Assembly: GCF_001428895.1 (NCBI RefSeq)
Contig: NZ_LMJA01000033.1
Coordinates: 1 to 64,000, forward strand
Direction of reading: 5' to 3'
From: Mycobacterium sp. Root265
GTDB taxonomy: Bacteria > Actinomycetota > Actinomycetes > Mycobacteriales > Mycobacteriaceae
DNA length: 64,000 bases
In this document: positions 28,338 to 36,977 of the stretch, one piece after another
Layout of the letters: every line of letters begins with the position of its first letter
Numbering within the stretch: position 1 is the first letter of the stretch
Program-made: the position numbers and the translations under genes
The notes under the pieces: generated by a model
What the model was told of the DNA's origin: nothing
The model's database searches: none
Seen by the model: the letters and a program-made list of their open reading frames with translations, nothing else

Positions 28338-29501
28338 TCAGGCCGCGGCGCGCGGGTTGCCCGCCCGTTTCGGCGAGGTCTTGCCGGACCCGGCCTGCTT
28401 GAGGCTCGGTCGGGTGACGGGCTCGGCGGCCTCCGGCTCCTCGATCTCGACCTCCTCGAGGGGTGCCTCTTCGACCGGCGTCTCGGTCACGGCTTCCTCG
28501 GCGGGCACCTCGGCGGGGGTTTCGACCGGAGTCTCGGCGGGGGTCTCAGCCGGCGTCTCGGCCGACTCAGCACCGGTGCTGACCGGGGTCACCGCCGGTG
28601 CGGCGCCGTCGGATTCGGCACCCGGGATCGAGATCGTGAAGGTCTGCGCATCGGCCGTGGGGGCGGTCGCCACCGACGCGGTCTTGGTCGCCGCGGCGGG
28701 CTGACCGGCCTTGAGCGCGTTGACGATCACATCGCGGATGTAGGACACGGTCTGCGTCATGAAATCACTGGTGTGCTGGATTCCGTTCAGCAGGATATCG
28801 GCGACGCCGTTCTGGACGGCGTTGATGATGTTGATCGGATTCAGCGTCCCGATGGACTTCAGGATCGACTCGGTGACGCTGACGAGGTTCTGCAGCACCG
28901 GGGTGGTCCCCACCGGGAAGCCGATGCCGATGAACGTCTGCGCCAGCGCCACCGTGAGGGCGAGCCCGCTCTCGAATGCCCCGGCGACCAGTGCTTGGCC
29001 GACCGCGAACGGACGCTCGAACGCGTCCTGCAGCGGCACGGTGACGCCGGAGATGAAGTTCAGGATCGGTCCCAGGCCGCTGGCGACCAGGCTGTCGATC
29101 GCACCGTTGATGTCGCCGGTGCGCGCGATGGCGCCGGCGGCCTGCAGTGCCGCGGGAAGCCCCTGAACCAGCTCGGTCAGGGCGGCCCCGCCACCGTTGA
29201 TGGCCGCCAGCAGCTTCGAGACGGTGTACTGCTGGTTGGCGAAGATCTGGCGCAGGATGGGGAACGGATCGGCGAACTCGGCCTGCAGCGTCTCGCGGAT
29301 CAGGTCGCCGGCAGCATTGACGACCGGTTTGAAGACCGTGATGGGATTCTCGATGGAGGCCGCCAGGGTGACCGACGGCATGTGCAGCTCGGCCCGCGGC
29401 GCGATCGGCGCCACCGCGATCACGCTGGCTCCGACCAGCGCGACACCGACCGTCACATACGGCTTCATCGTCAATTGCATGGACATTTTTCTCTTTGCCA
29501 T
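28338..29501 (-). CDS. secreted GjpA-like protein with acidic Pro/Glu repeat tail
   Basis: A 387-residue exported protein. A signal-like segment (VTVGVALVGASVIAVAPIAPRA) follows a basic N-terminus. Residues ~60-270 are Ala/Ile/Leu-rich helical sequence; the C-terminal ~110 residues are a low-complexity tail with repeats such as ETPAETPAETPVETP and acidic stretches. The N-terminal pattern (RP/KPY-x-T-V-G-V-A-L-V-G-A-S-V-I-A-V-x-P) is that of mycobacterial proteins labelled outer-membrane porin GjpA, a name taken from Gordonia; porin activity is not demonstrable here. Starts at 29486 or 29468 are also possible. Confidence 0.72.
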   Translation of the reverse strand: MAKRKMSMQLTMKPYVTVGVALVGASVIAVAPIAPRAELHMPSVTLAASIENPITVFKPVVNAAGDLIRETLQAEFADPFPILRQIFANQQYTVSKLLAAINGGGAALTELVQGLPAALQAAGAIARTGDINGAIDSLVASGLGPILNFISGVTVPLQDAFERPFAVGQALVAGAFESGLALTVALAQTFIGIGFPVGTTPVLQNLVSVTESILKSIGTLNPINIINAVQNGVADILLNGIQHTSDFMTQTVSYIRDVIVNALKAGQPAAATKTASVATAPTADAQTFTISIPGAESDGAAPAVTPVSTGAESAETPAETPAETPVETPAEVPAEEAVTETPVEEAPLEEVEIEEPEAAEPVTRPSLKQAGSGKTSPKRAGNPRAAA

Positions 29502-29535
29502 CCCTTCAGGCGCTTCCCCCGGACTGGAGAGAACT

Positions 29536-29547
29536 TACCCACCAGTA
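29536..29547. promoter_or_regulatory. copy 1 of 12-mer TACCCACCAGTA
   Basis: Within TTACCCACCAGTAA (TTAC-N6-GTAA), 35 bases upstream of the secreted protein start. An identical 12-mer stands 230 bases away, suggesting a regulator-binding site. Confidence 0.4.
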
Positions 29548-29765
29548 AGTTGACGTCAAGAGAGATTTGTAAAGTTGCACCCTCTGCCAAATTTCCGAGA
29601 CCCGCACATTGCGGTTTCGTAACGTTGCTGTTGAGAGCAATTTTTAGCTGTGGTCGAAAACCCGGCAAACAGTCGTACACGGCAAGTCGATAGTTTCGCC
29701 TACAAACTAATCAGTTGTTATTGCAACTACCGCCCCGGCGGTGTCAGCGTTTGCTGCTTATAAGC

Positions 29766-29777
29766 TACCCACCAGTA
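29766..29777. promoter_or_regulatory. copy 2 of 12-mer TACCCACCAGTA
   Basis: Exact repeat of the 12-mer near the gjpA-like start, same orientation. Confidence 0.4.
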
Positions 29778-29990
29778 CGACCTGCGTGATTCTGCGCACA
29801 TCTCGGTGAGTGTGTGGTTTGCGCCACCTCGCGCTGCGGGTATCCCCGCAGCGCAGTTCGGCAATTTCATTTCGCACACCGGCCGGTCATTCCAGCAACA
29901 GCGCACACCCGGTCACATCTCGTTGCCGGGACCGCCGGTACCGTGCGGTAGGTGCGGATTTACGACGTCCACATCGTGAGACGCCGATGC

Positions 29991-31304
29991 TCACGCGCCG
30001 ATCCAGTTGCCGTGGAACCCGAACGGCACCCGCTGCGGTAGCGAGATGGTCGCCACCGGTGCGCCTCCGAAATCGGACGCGTCCAGGATCACCAGATCGC
30101 TACCCTCGCGCACCGGGTCATACACGTAGCTCAGATACCAGCCGCTGCTCTCATCGCCCGGGCCCGCCGCCGGTACGAACACCGCTTCTCCGGACCTCCC
30201 CGGCCCGAAGGAGTGCGTCTCGGCGGCACCGGTGGACAGATCGTGACGAACCAGTGCGGTGTCTCCCACCGAGACCGAGAAACGGGCCGGCAGGCCGACC
30301 AGCCGGTCGTCGATCCTCGGGAACTCGATCCCCCGATCGTCGAGCTGGCGTTCGGTCACCGTGCCGGCGTTCAGGTCGATCCGCCACTCCCACAGCACCG
30401 CCTGCTCACCGAATCCGCCGTCGTTGCGCCACAGCTCCGGGTATCGGGCCGCCTGCAGCACAATCGAATTCGCGTGGTCGTAGGCGTTCGCAACGTGGAA
30501 GACGTAGCACGGGTCGATATCGAACCAGCGGATGACACCGAACGGGTCATCGCGGCGCAGCACGCCGAACCGAGCGCCGTAGGTGTCGCTCCAGCGGTAG
30601 GGCATATCGCCTTCGCCCTTGCCTGCGACGTCCAGGTCGAACACGATCGGCAGGTCCATGAAGATCACGTGATCGGCCGTCAAGGCGAAGTCATGCATCA
30701 TGGTGTGCGCCTTGACATCCACCGGCCGGTTGATGATCAGTTCGCCGTCGGCGGACACCCGGTGGTAGGTGACATACGGCTCGAAGATGCTGCCGTAACC
30801 GAAGAAGTGCATCTCACCGGTGGTCGGGCAGATCTTCGGGTGGGCGGTCATCGAGTTGGTGAGCTTGCCACCGAAATCGTAGGCACCCAACGTTTCCAGC
30901 TCGTTGCTGATCTCATACGGCAACGATGATTCGACCAGCGCCAGCGTCTTCCCGGCATGGTTGACCACGTGTGTGTTGGCGAGAGCGGCGCGCAGGTTGC
31001 GGGAGCCGTCGGGATTGTAGAGCGGGAAGTCCTCGACGAAGCTGTCGGTGCGGACCCAGCGGTTGCGGTACCACTTGGCCGCCCCGTTCTCGATCCGGAC
31101 GCCATGGACCATGCCGTCACCGGCGAACCAGTGCGCGTTGGCCTCGCGCGGGTTGGGCCCGTTGCGCAGGTACCACCCGTCGATCTCGGGCGGGATGACG
31201 CCCAGGACGGGCAGGTGGTATTCGGTGAGTTCGTCGGCGACGGGCGCGTAGTTGCCGCGCCGGAAGAAGTCACCTTCGGCGGGCAGTGCGGAGGCTGTGG
31301 TCAT
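29991..31304 (-). CDS. carotenoid cleavage oxygenase family protein
   Basis: A 437-residue member of the carotenoid/stilbene cleavage dioxygenase family, a seven-bladed propeller with non-haem iron held by four histidines. Candidate ligands are in NSMTAHPK, TMMHDFA, YVFHVANAYDH and the C-terminal GFHGNW; YLRNGPNP is the conserved N-terminal block. It would cleave a conjugated double bond of a carotenoid, apocarotenoid or stilbene. ATG at 31304 was chosen over the frame start at 31364 because the latter lies beyond the operator. It is divergent from a PadR regulator with a nested palindrome between them. Confidence 0.92.
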   Translation of the reverse strand: MTTASALPAEGDFFRRGNYAPVADELTEYHLPVLGVIPPEIDGWYLRNGPNPREANAHWFAGDGMVHGVRIENGAAKWYRNRWVRTDSFVEDFPLYNPDGSRNLRAALANTHVVNHAGKTLALVESSLPYEISNELETLGAYDFGGKLTNSMTAHPKICPTTGEMHFFGYGSIFEPYVTYHRVSADGELIINRPVDVKAHTMMHDFALTADHVIFMDLPIVFDLDVAGKGEGDMPYRWSDTYGARFGVLRRDDPFGVIRWFDIDPCYVFHVANAYDHANSIVLQAARYPELWRNDGGFGEQAVLWEWRIDLNAGTVTERQLDDRGIEFPRIDDRLVGLPARFSVSVGDTALVRHDLSTGAAETHSFGPGRSGEAVFVPAAGPGDESSGWYLSYVYDPVREGSDLVILDASDFGGAPVATISLPQRVPFGFHGNWIGA

Positions 31305-31316
31305 GACACCACGATG

Positions 31317-31350
31317 ACATTCCACTAGTGACATGTCAAGAGTGGAATGT
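31317..31350. promoter_or_regulatory. nested palindromic operator between carotenoid oxygenase and PadR
   Basis: ACATTCCACT (31317-31326) and AGTGGAATGT (31341-31350) are exact reverse complements, and TGACATGTCA between them (31329-31338) is a perfect palindrome. A TAGGAT -10 for the PadR gene begins at the last base of the outer arm. PadR proteins bind inverted repeats of ATGT/ACAT type. Confidence 0.7.
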
Positions 31351-31362
31351 AGGATCTGTTTC

Positions 31363-31887
31363 ATGAGTTTGCGAATGGCGGCGCTCGGCCTGCTGACCCA
31401 ACATCCCGGCAGCGGCTACGACCTGCTCAAGCGTTTCGAGAAGTCGATGGCCAACGTCTGGCCGGCCACCCAGAGCCAGCTCTACGGTGAGCTGAACCGC
31501 TTGGCGGACAACGGATTCATCGAAGTGGCCGAGATCGGCCCTCGCGGACGCAAGGTGTACCGCGTCACCGAAGCCGGGCATGCCGAACTCCTGCGGTGGG
31601 TGACCAATCCCCAGGACGATCCGCCCGACCGGAGGCCGGAGTTGCTGCGCATCTTCCTGCTCGGCGAACTCCCACGCCGCGACGCTGCCGACCACGTTAA
31701 GGCACTCGTCGAGCACGCCGAATCCGAACTGGCACGCCTGCAGGCGCTGCGCGACGGTCTGCACCTCGACGACTCCGACAACTCCTTCTACGCAAATGCC
31801 GCCCTGGAATATGGCCTGCGCTTCGAGGCCATGCAGGCGGAATGGGCGCGCTGGTTGGTGACCGCCATCGACGGCCGCTCAAAATGA
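31363..31887 (+). CDS. PadR-family regulator (likely controls the carotenoid oxygenase)
   Basis: A 174-residue PadR protein: LGLLTQHPGSGYDLLKRFEK and ATQSQLYGELNRLADNGFIEV form the winged helix, followed by the Vir-like C-terminal helical domain (ending EAMQAEWARWLVTAIDGR). The ATG has TAGGAT seven bases upstream and no ribosome site. The palindrome it shares with the divergent carotenoid oxygenase makes that enzyme the likely target, with a phenolic or apocarotenoid effector as inference. Confidence 0.9.
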   Translation: MSLRMAALGLLTQHPGSGYDLLKRFEKSMANVWPATQSQLYGELNRLADNGFIEVAEIGPRGRKVYRVTEAGHAELLRWVTNPQDDPPDRRPELLRIFLLGELPRRDAADHVKALVEHAESELARLQALRDGLHLDDSDNSFYANAALEYGLRFEAMQAEWARWLVTAIDGRSK

Positions 31888-31904
31888 TAGTTGCATCGCG
31901 ATAG

Positions 31905-31933
31905 CTTCCGATATATCGTTAACGCATCGGAAG
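31905..31933. promoter_or_regulatory. operator-like inverted repeat upstream of second padR
   Basis: CTTCCGAT and ATCGGAAG are exact reverse complements 13 bases apart, and CGATATATCG within the left part is a 10-base palindrome. It lies 37 bases before the second PadR gene; autoregulation is likely. Confidence 0.55.
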
Positions 31934-31970
31934 TGCAGACCGTGCTTCCCTCTCCAGAAAGAAGCACCCC

Positions 31971-32642
31971 ATGAACACCCCCTTCACACCCCCCAACCCC
32001 GCATTCGGCTTCGGTCCCCTCGGGTTCGATCGCCGCCACGCCCGCCGCGAGTTCCGCGACCACATCCGCGAGCAGGCCGCCGGCCCGCAGGGTCCGTTCG
32101 GCCCGGGATTCGGTCCCGGCTTCGGCAGAGGTTTCGGTCCCGGCTTCGGTGGTCCCGGCTTCGGCGGCGGACCCCGTGGTCGCGGCGGTCGTGGTCCCCG
32201 CGGCCGCGGCAAGCGCGGTGACGTGCGCGCCGCGATCCTGACCCTGCTCACCGAACGTCCCATGCACGGGTACGAGATGACCCAGGAGATCGCCGCCCGC
32301 AGTAACGATCTGTGGAAGCCGAGCCCCGGCTCGGTGTATCCGACCCTGCAACTGCTGGTCGACGAGGGTCTGATCACCCCGACCGAGAGCGAAGGCAGCA
32401 AGAAGACCTTCGAGCTCACCGAGGAAGGCCGCACGGCGGCCGCCAAGATCGAGACCGCCCCGTGGGACGAGATCGCCGAGGACGCCGACCCGAACGCGGT
32501 GAACCTGCGGGCCGCGCTGGGCCAGCTGTTCGGTGCTGTCGGACAGTCCGCGCACGCCGCGTCTGCCGAGCAGCAGCAGCGCATCCTCGACATCGTCAAC
32601 AACGCACGCCGGGAGATCTACCAGATCCTCGGCGAGGAGTGA
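31971..32642 (+). CDS. PadR-family regulator with Gly/Phe/Arg-rich N-terminal extension (Rv0047c-like)
   Basis: A 223-residue protein. Residues ~35-85 are low-complexity repeats of the GFGPGF / GGPRGRGGRG kind; the PadR winged helix follows (ILTLLTERPMHGYEMTQEIAARS, PSPGSVYPTLQLLVDEGLI). The N-terminal extension is probably disordered and may bind nucleic acid or phase-separate (inference). It resembles mycobacterial Rv0047c. An inverted repeat upstream suggests autoregulation; no obvious target pump lies next to it, the following gene being a small membrane protein 21 bases away. Confidence 0.88.
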   Translation: MNTPFTPPNPAFGFGPLGFDRRHARREFRDHIREQAAGPQGPFGPGFGPGFGRGFGPGFGGPGFGGGPRGRGGRGPRGRGKRGDVRAAILTLLTERPMHGYEMTQEIAARSNDLWKPSPGSVYPTLQLLVDEGLITPTESEGSKKTFELTEEGRTAAAKIETAPWDEIAEDADPNAVNLRAALGQLFGAVGQSAHAASAEQQQRILDIVNNARREIYQILGEE

Positions 32643-32663
32643 CGCCCGTAGCATTGCCAAACG

Positions 32664-33347
32664 ATGATCACCGGTAATTTTCTCGATGTTCTGATCCCGC
32701 TGCTGGTCGCGGTTCTCGCCGCGGCCGGCAGCGTGATCGGGATCCCGTTCCGCGACGCGGATTCCTATATGCGCCGCCGCGGCATCTGGGTCTTGATGTT
32801 GGTCGCGGTGTCGGCGATCGCCACCTACGCCGCGCTCGACTCGACCTCCGCAGGAGGAAGCGCGCTCGCGGCGGCGGGGCTGGCCGCCGCGGCCGTCGCC
32901 GCCGCGATCGGTGCCCATCTGCTCTGGCGCAGGCTGGTCCTCGATGCCGAGCGGAGCACCGCCATGAAGGCCATCGCTGCCACCGGACTTGCTGCGGCTG
33001 TCGTCATCGCCGCGGTGTCGTTCAGTTACATCGATGGCAAGGCCTGCCGTCAGGTCGAACCACTGATCGCGCTGAGCGCCCAGTCCTTCGTGATGCCGAG
33101 CTTCTCGACGGAACAAGGGCCGACGGCCGGCGATTTCGACGAACGCGCCCGGGCAATCCGCGACCAGGCACGTCAGATCGCTCCCGGCGAGGTCGCGGAT
33201 CACGCGACCAGGCTGGCCGATCTGGCCGGCCAGATCGCGTTCGCGGTCCGCAATGATGACACCGCCCAGCACGCTCTGTTGGGCGCGCAGTACTACGACG
33301 AACTGAAACCCATCGTGCGCAAGTGCCGGATCACGTTGAGCAGCTAG
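32664..33347 (+). CDS. hypothetical membrane protein, four transmembrane segments
   Basis: A 227-residue protein. Four hydrophobic segments lie in residues 1-120 (VLIPLLVAVLAAAGSVIG, IWVLMLVAVSAIATYAAL, an Ala-rich segment, and AATGLAAAVVIAAVSFSYI), then a ~100-residue soluble helical domain with a few Cys. No known family recognised. It follows the PadR gene by 21 bases and may be in its operon, and so could be the regulated target. Confidence 0.7.
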   Translation: MITGNFLDVLIPLLVAVLAAAGSVIGIPFRDADSYMRRRGIWVLMLVAVSAIATYAALDSTSAGGSALAAAGLAAAAVAAAIGAHLLWRRLVLDAERSTAMKAIAATGLAAAVVIAAVSFSYIDGKACRQVEPLIALSAQSFVMPSFSTEQGPTAGDFDERARAIRDQARQIAPGEVADHATRLADLAGQIAFAVRNDDTAQHALLGAQYYDELKPIVRKCRITLSS

Positions 33348-33415
33348 ACGCGGTCTTCGGATCACCGTAAGCACAACCCTGGCGCGATCTCCGGATCACC
33401 GCCATATTGCGACCG

Positions 33416-34741
33416 GTGACCGTCACCGACAGCTCGCCGCCCGAACAGACCGCCGCGGACCGTTCGAAAGTTCGGACGGCCCTCACGGCCAGCCTCGTCG
33501 GCACCACCATCGAGTGGTACGACTTCTTCCTCTACGCCACCGCGGCCAGCCTGGTGTTCAACACCGCGTTCTTCCCGGACCAGAGTTCCTTCGTCGGCAC
33601 GCTGCTGGCGTTCGCCACCTTCGCGGTCGGATTCCTGGTCCGGCCCATCGGCGGCTTCGTCTTCGGGCACATCGGTGACCGCATCGGCCGCAAACGCACC
33701 CTGGCGCTGACGATGTTGCTGATGGGCGGCGCGACCGCGCTGATGGGTCTGCTGCCCACCGCCGCCCAGATCGGCGTCGTCGCGCCGATCCTGTTGCTGC
33801 TGCTGCGCATCGTCCAGGGCTTCGCGCTCGGCGGTGAATGGGCCGGCGCGGTGCTGCTCGCGGTCGAACACAGCACCCCGAAGCGGCGGGGGTTCGCCGG
33901 CAGCATCCCCCAGGTCGGACTGGCGCTCGGTCTGGCGCTGGGCACCGGCGTCTTCGCACTGCTGCAGACGGTCATGACGGCGGAGGCATTCCTGTCCTAC
34001 GGCTGGCGCATCGCGTTCCTGTTCAGCATCGTGCTGGTGATCTTCGGCGTCGTCGTGCGGCTCAAGGCCTCCGAGACCCCGGCCTTCGAGAAGCTCAAAG
34101 AGGACGACGACGTGTCGTCGACGCCGCTGCGGGAACTGTTCCGCGGCCCGTCACTGCGCCCGACGCTGCTGGGCATGCTGAGCCGCTGGGGTGAGGGCGC
34201 GGCGTTCAACACCTGGGGCGTGTTCGCCATCGCCTACGCCACCAGCGCGACCGGCCCGTTGCACCTGGGCAAGGTCGACGTGCTGATCGTGGTGACCGTG
34301 GCCGCCCTGTTGATGGCGGCGCTGCTGCCGGTATCGGGTCTGCTCGCCGACCGTTTCGGACCCCAACGCGTCTACGCGACCGGTATCGCCGCCTACGCGG
34401 TGGCGGTGTTCCCGGTGTTCGCCTTGTTCAACACCGGAAGTCTGACCGCGTTCGCGATCGGCATCGCCATCGTGTTCGGCATCATCCACGCCTGGTTCTA
34501 CGGCGCGCAGGGCACGCTGTACGCCTCGCTGTTCCCGACCCGGATCCGCTACACCGGACTGTCCACGGTCTACCAGCTCTCCGGCGTCTACTCCTCGGGG
34601 CTGACCCCGCTGATCCTGACCACGCTCATCGCGGTCGGCGGCAACGCACCGTGGTTGGCCTGCGGCTACCTGGTGACCACGGCGGTCATCAGCGTCGTGG
34701 CGACGCTGCTGCTCAAGCCCAGGGACCTCGCCGACTTGTAG
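33416..34741 (+). CDS. MHS-family metabolite:H+ symporter
   Basis: A 441-residue major facilitator with 12 segments. TTIEWYDFFLYATAASLVF and GRIGDRIGRKR-like motif (seen as GHIGDRIGRKRTL) with RPIGGFVFG identify the metabolite:H+ symporter group that carries dicarboxylates, proline-betaine, shikimate and similar compounds. I prefer GTG at 33416; a TTG at 33407 is also in frame. Substrate unknown. The next gene starts nine bases after its stop. Confidence 0.87.
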   Translation: MTVTDSSPPEQTAADRSKVRTALTASLVGTTIEWYDFFLYATAASLVFNTAFFPDQSSFVGTLLAFATFAVGFLVRPIGGFVFGHIGDRIGRKRTLALTMLLMGGATALMGLLPTAAQIGVVAPILLLLLRIVQGFALGGEWAGAVLLAVEHSTPKRRGFAGSIPQVGLALGLALGTGVFALLQTVMTAEAFLSYGWRIAFLFSIVLVIFGVVVRLKASETPAFEKLKEDDDVSSTPLRELFRGPSLRPTLLGMLSRWGEGAAFNTWGVFAIAYATSATGPLHLGKVDVLIVVTVAALLMAALLPVSGLLADRFGPQRVYATGIAAYAVAVFPVFALFNTGSLTAFAIGIAIVFGIIHAWFYGAQGTLYASLFPTRIRYTGLSTVYQLSGVYSSGLTPLILTTLIAVGGNAPWLACGYLVTTAVISVVATLLLKPRDLADL

Positions 34742-34750
34742 CCTGACGGC

Positions 34751-35485
34751 GTGACCGATCTGGATCGCATGCCGCGCGGTGGCCCCGACGCATCCTGTCT
34801 GGACCGGCTGCTGCAGACCGACCGGACCGAGTACCTGGATCGCACCGACGTCCATCCCGCGGTCAAACGCAGTGTGGTGGACGCGTTGGAGTGGACCGGT
34901 CGGGTGTTCGGCAACCACCGGCAGTTCGCGCACCTGGTGCTCGAGGAGATCGCCGACGTGCCGGACCCGAAGGTCCTCGAACTCGGCGCCGGCCACGGCG
35001 CGCTGTCGACGGTGGTGCTGGAGGGACATCCCACCGCTCATGTCACGGTGACCGATATCGAGCACGATTCGGTCGCCGCGATGGCTGCCGGTGAGCTGGG
35101 CAGCCATCCGCGGGCCCAGGTGCGGGAAATGGACGCCACCGCAATCGACGCACCCGACGGCCATTTCGCGCTGGCGGTGTTCGCCTTGTCGTTTCATCAT
35201 CTTCCACCGGTGACGGCCGCCGCGGTGCTCTCCGAGGGCACCCGCGTCGCGGACAAGCTTCTGATCATCGACCTGCCCAGGCCACCGGCACCGTTGCATC
35301 TCCTGCGACTGGCCACCATGCTGCCGCTGGCCCCGTTCATCCCGTTCGTGCACGACGGTGTCATCAGTTCGTTGCGCAGCTACAGTCCGTCGGCGTTGCG
35401 CGCACTGGCCGAACACGCCGGCGTCGACCTCGAATTGCGGGGCGGTCTGCTCAGTCCACAGATCGCGGTGGCCGTTCGGCGCTAG
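34751..35485 (+). CDS. class I SAM-dependent methyltransferase
   Basis: A 244-residue methyltransferase. VLELGAGHGALS is motif I, VTDIEHD motif II, and FALSFHHLPP the post-II/IV region. The C-terminal half (PLHLLRLATMLPLAPFIPF) is hydrophobic. GTG start; TAGCCT overlapping the previous stop codon lies six bases upstream, which suggests a leaderless transcript beginning at this gene. The substrate is unknown. The glutamate-cysteine-ligase-like gene follows after 10 bases. Confidence 0.85.
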   Translation: MTDLDRMPRGGPDASCLDRLLQTDRTEYLDRTDVHPAVKRSVVDALEWTGRVFGNHRQFAHLVLEEIADVPDPKVLELGAGHGALSTVVLEGHPTAHVTVTDIEHDSVAAMAAGELGSHPRAQVREMDATAIDAPDGHFALAVFALSFHHLPPVTAAAVLSEGTRVADKLLIIDLPRPPAPLHLLRLATMLPLAPFIPFVHDGVISSLRSYSPSALRALAEHAGVDLELRGGLLSPQIAVAVRR

Positions 35486-35495
35486 TGTCGACGCT

Positions 35496-36977
35496 GTGGG
35501 CGAAGAGGTTTCCCGCACGGAATTCAGCCGCGCACAGCGCCGCGAATACCGGCGCAAGGTCCAGCTGTGCCTGGACGTGTTCGAGACGATGCTGTCCCAG
35601 TCCAGCTTCGAGTTCGACCGACCGCTCACCGGCATGGAGATCGAATGCAATCTTGTCGACGCTGACTACCAGCCGGCGCTGCGCAATCAGGAGGTACTGG
35701 CCTCCATCGCCGATCCGGCCTATCAGACCGAACTGGGCGCGTACAACATCGAATTCAATGTTCCGCCGCGTCCGTTACCCGGGCAGTCCGCGCTGGAACT
35801 GGAGGCCGAGGTGCGGGCCAGCCTGAACGCCGCCGAGGCCAAGGCCACCGAGGACGGCGCGCACATCGTCATGATCGGCATCCTTCCCACCCTGATGCCC
35901 GAGCATCTGGAGTCGGGGTGGATGAGCGAGTCGACCCGCTACCAGGCACTCAACGACTCCATCTTCACCGCGCGCGGCGAGGATATCGACATCGATATCA
36001 CCGGGCCCGAACGGTTGTCCCTGCAGTCGGCCGATATCGCACCCGAATCTGCCTGCACGAGTATGCAATTGCATCTGCAGGTCTCACCCGCGGAGTTCGC
36101 GCAGAACTGGAACGCCGCGCAGGTGCTGGCCGGCCCGCAGATCGCCCTGGGCGCCAATTCGCCGTACTTCTTCGGCCACGAACTGTGGGCCGAGACCCGC
36201 ATCGAACTGTTCGGGCAGGCCACCGACACCCGCCCCGACGAGCTCAAGACCCAGGGCGTGCGCCCCCGGGTCTGGTTCGGCGAACGGTGGATCACCTCCA
36301 TTTTCGATCTGTTCGAGGAAAACGTCCGCTACTTCCCGTCGCTGCTGCCGGAGATCTCCGACGAGGATCCGGTGGCCGAGCTCGCAGCCGGGCGCACCCC
36401 GGCGCTCTCGGAGTTACGCCTGCACAACGGCACCATCTACCGGTGGAACCGGCCGGTCTACGACGTGGTGAACGGCAAACCGCACCTGCGCGTCGAGAAC
36501 CGGGTGCTGCCCGCCGGGCCCACGGTGGTGGACATGCTGGCCAACTCGGCGTTCTACTACGGCACCCTGCGGGCACTCACCGACGAGGACCGACCGCTGT
36601 GGAGCAAGATGAGTTTCGCTGCGGCACAGCACAATTTCTTTGCATCGGCCCGGCACGGGATGGACGCCCGGCTGTACTGGCCCGGCCTGGGTGAGGTGAC
36701 CGCCGACGAACTCGTGCTGCGGGAGCTGCTGCCGCTGGCCCATGACGGGCTGCGGCGCTGGGGGGTTGCCGCCGATGTTCGGGACCGCTTCCTCGGGGTC
36801 ATCGAGGCACGCGCCAAGACCGGCCGCAACGGTGCCGCCTGGCAGACCGCCACCGTGCGTGCGCTGCAGGAACGCGGTTTGGCGCGGCCCGCCGCGCTGG
36901 CCGAGATGCTGCGTATGTACTGCGAACACATGCACACCAATGCGCCGGTCCACACGTGGGAAACACCCACCGCGTGA
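35496..36977 (+). CDS. glutamate-cysteine ligase-family (GCS2-like) enzyme (Rv3698-like)
   Basis: A 493-residue member of the carboxylate-amine/glutamate-cysteine ligase superfamily: MEIECNLVDADYQPAL, ELGAYNIEFNVPPRPL, SMQLHLQVSP, LGANSPYFFGHELW and LRVENRVLPAGPTV are the ligand- and metal-binding blocks. The family joins an amino acid to the gamma-carboxylate of glutamate or to a similar acid, using ATP. It is longer than YbdK (~370) and differs from EgtA, which is encoded 7 kb away. Substrate unknown. The GTG is preceded by TAGTGT at seven bases. The next methyltransferase overlaps its stop by four bases, so the pair is coupled. Confidence 0.83.
   Translation: MGEEVSRTEFSRAQRREYRRKVQLCLDVFETMLSQSSFEFDRPLTGMEIECNLVDADYQPALRNQEVLASIADPAYQTELGAYNIEFNVPPRPLPGQSALELEAEVRASLNAAEAKATEDGAHIVMIGILPTLMPEHLESGWMSESTRYQALNDSIFTARGEDIDIDITGPERLSLQSADIAPESACTSMQLHLQVSPAEFAQNWNAAQVLAGPQIALGANSPYFFGHELWAETRIELFGQATDTRPDELKTQGVRPRVWFGERWITSIFDLFEENVRYFPSLLPEISDEDPVAELAAGRTPALSELRLHNGTIYRWNRPVYDVVNGKPHLRVENRVLPAGPTVVDMLANSAFYYGTLRALTDEDRPLWSKMSFAAAQHNFFASARHGMDARLYWPGLGEVTADELVLRELLPLAHDGLRRWGVAADVRDRFLGVIEARAKTGRNGAAWQTATVRALQERGLARPAALAEMLRMYCEHMHTNAPVHTWETPTA

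Larger units (their letters stand above)
29502..29990. other. 489-base intergenic region with a duplicated 12-mer
   Basis: No convincing gene is seen. It is less G+C rich than its neighbours, with runs such as AATTTTTAGC. The 12-mer TACCCACCAGTA occurs at 29536-29547, just upstream of the gjpA-like gene, and again at 29766-29777. It must hold the promoter of the secreted protein and the 3' end region of the carotenoid oxygenase gene. Confidence 0.5.

Noticed and set aside
34151-35650. 499-codon minus-strand open frame across three plus-strand genes
   Set aside because: It crosses several real genes and has typical shadow composition.
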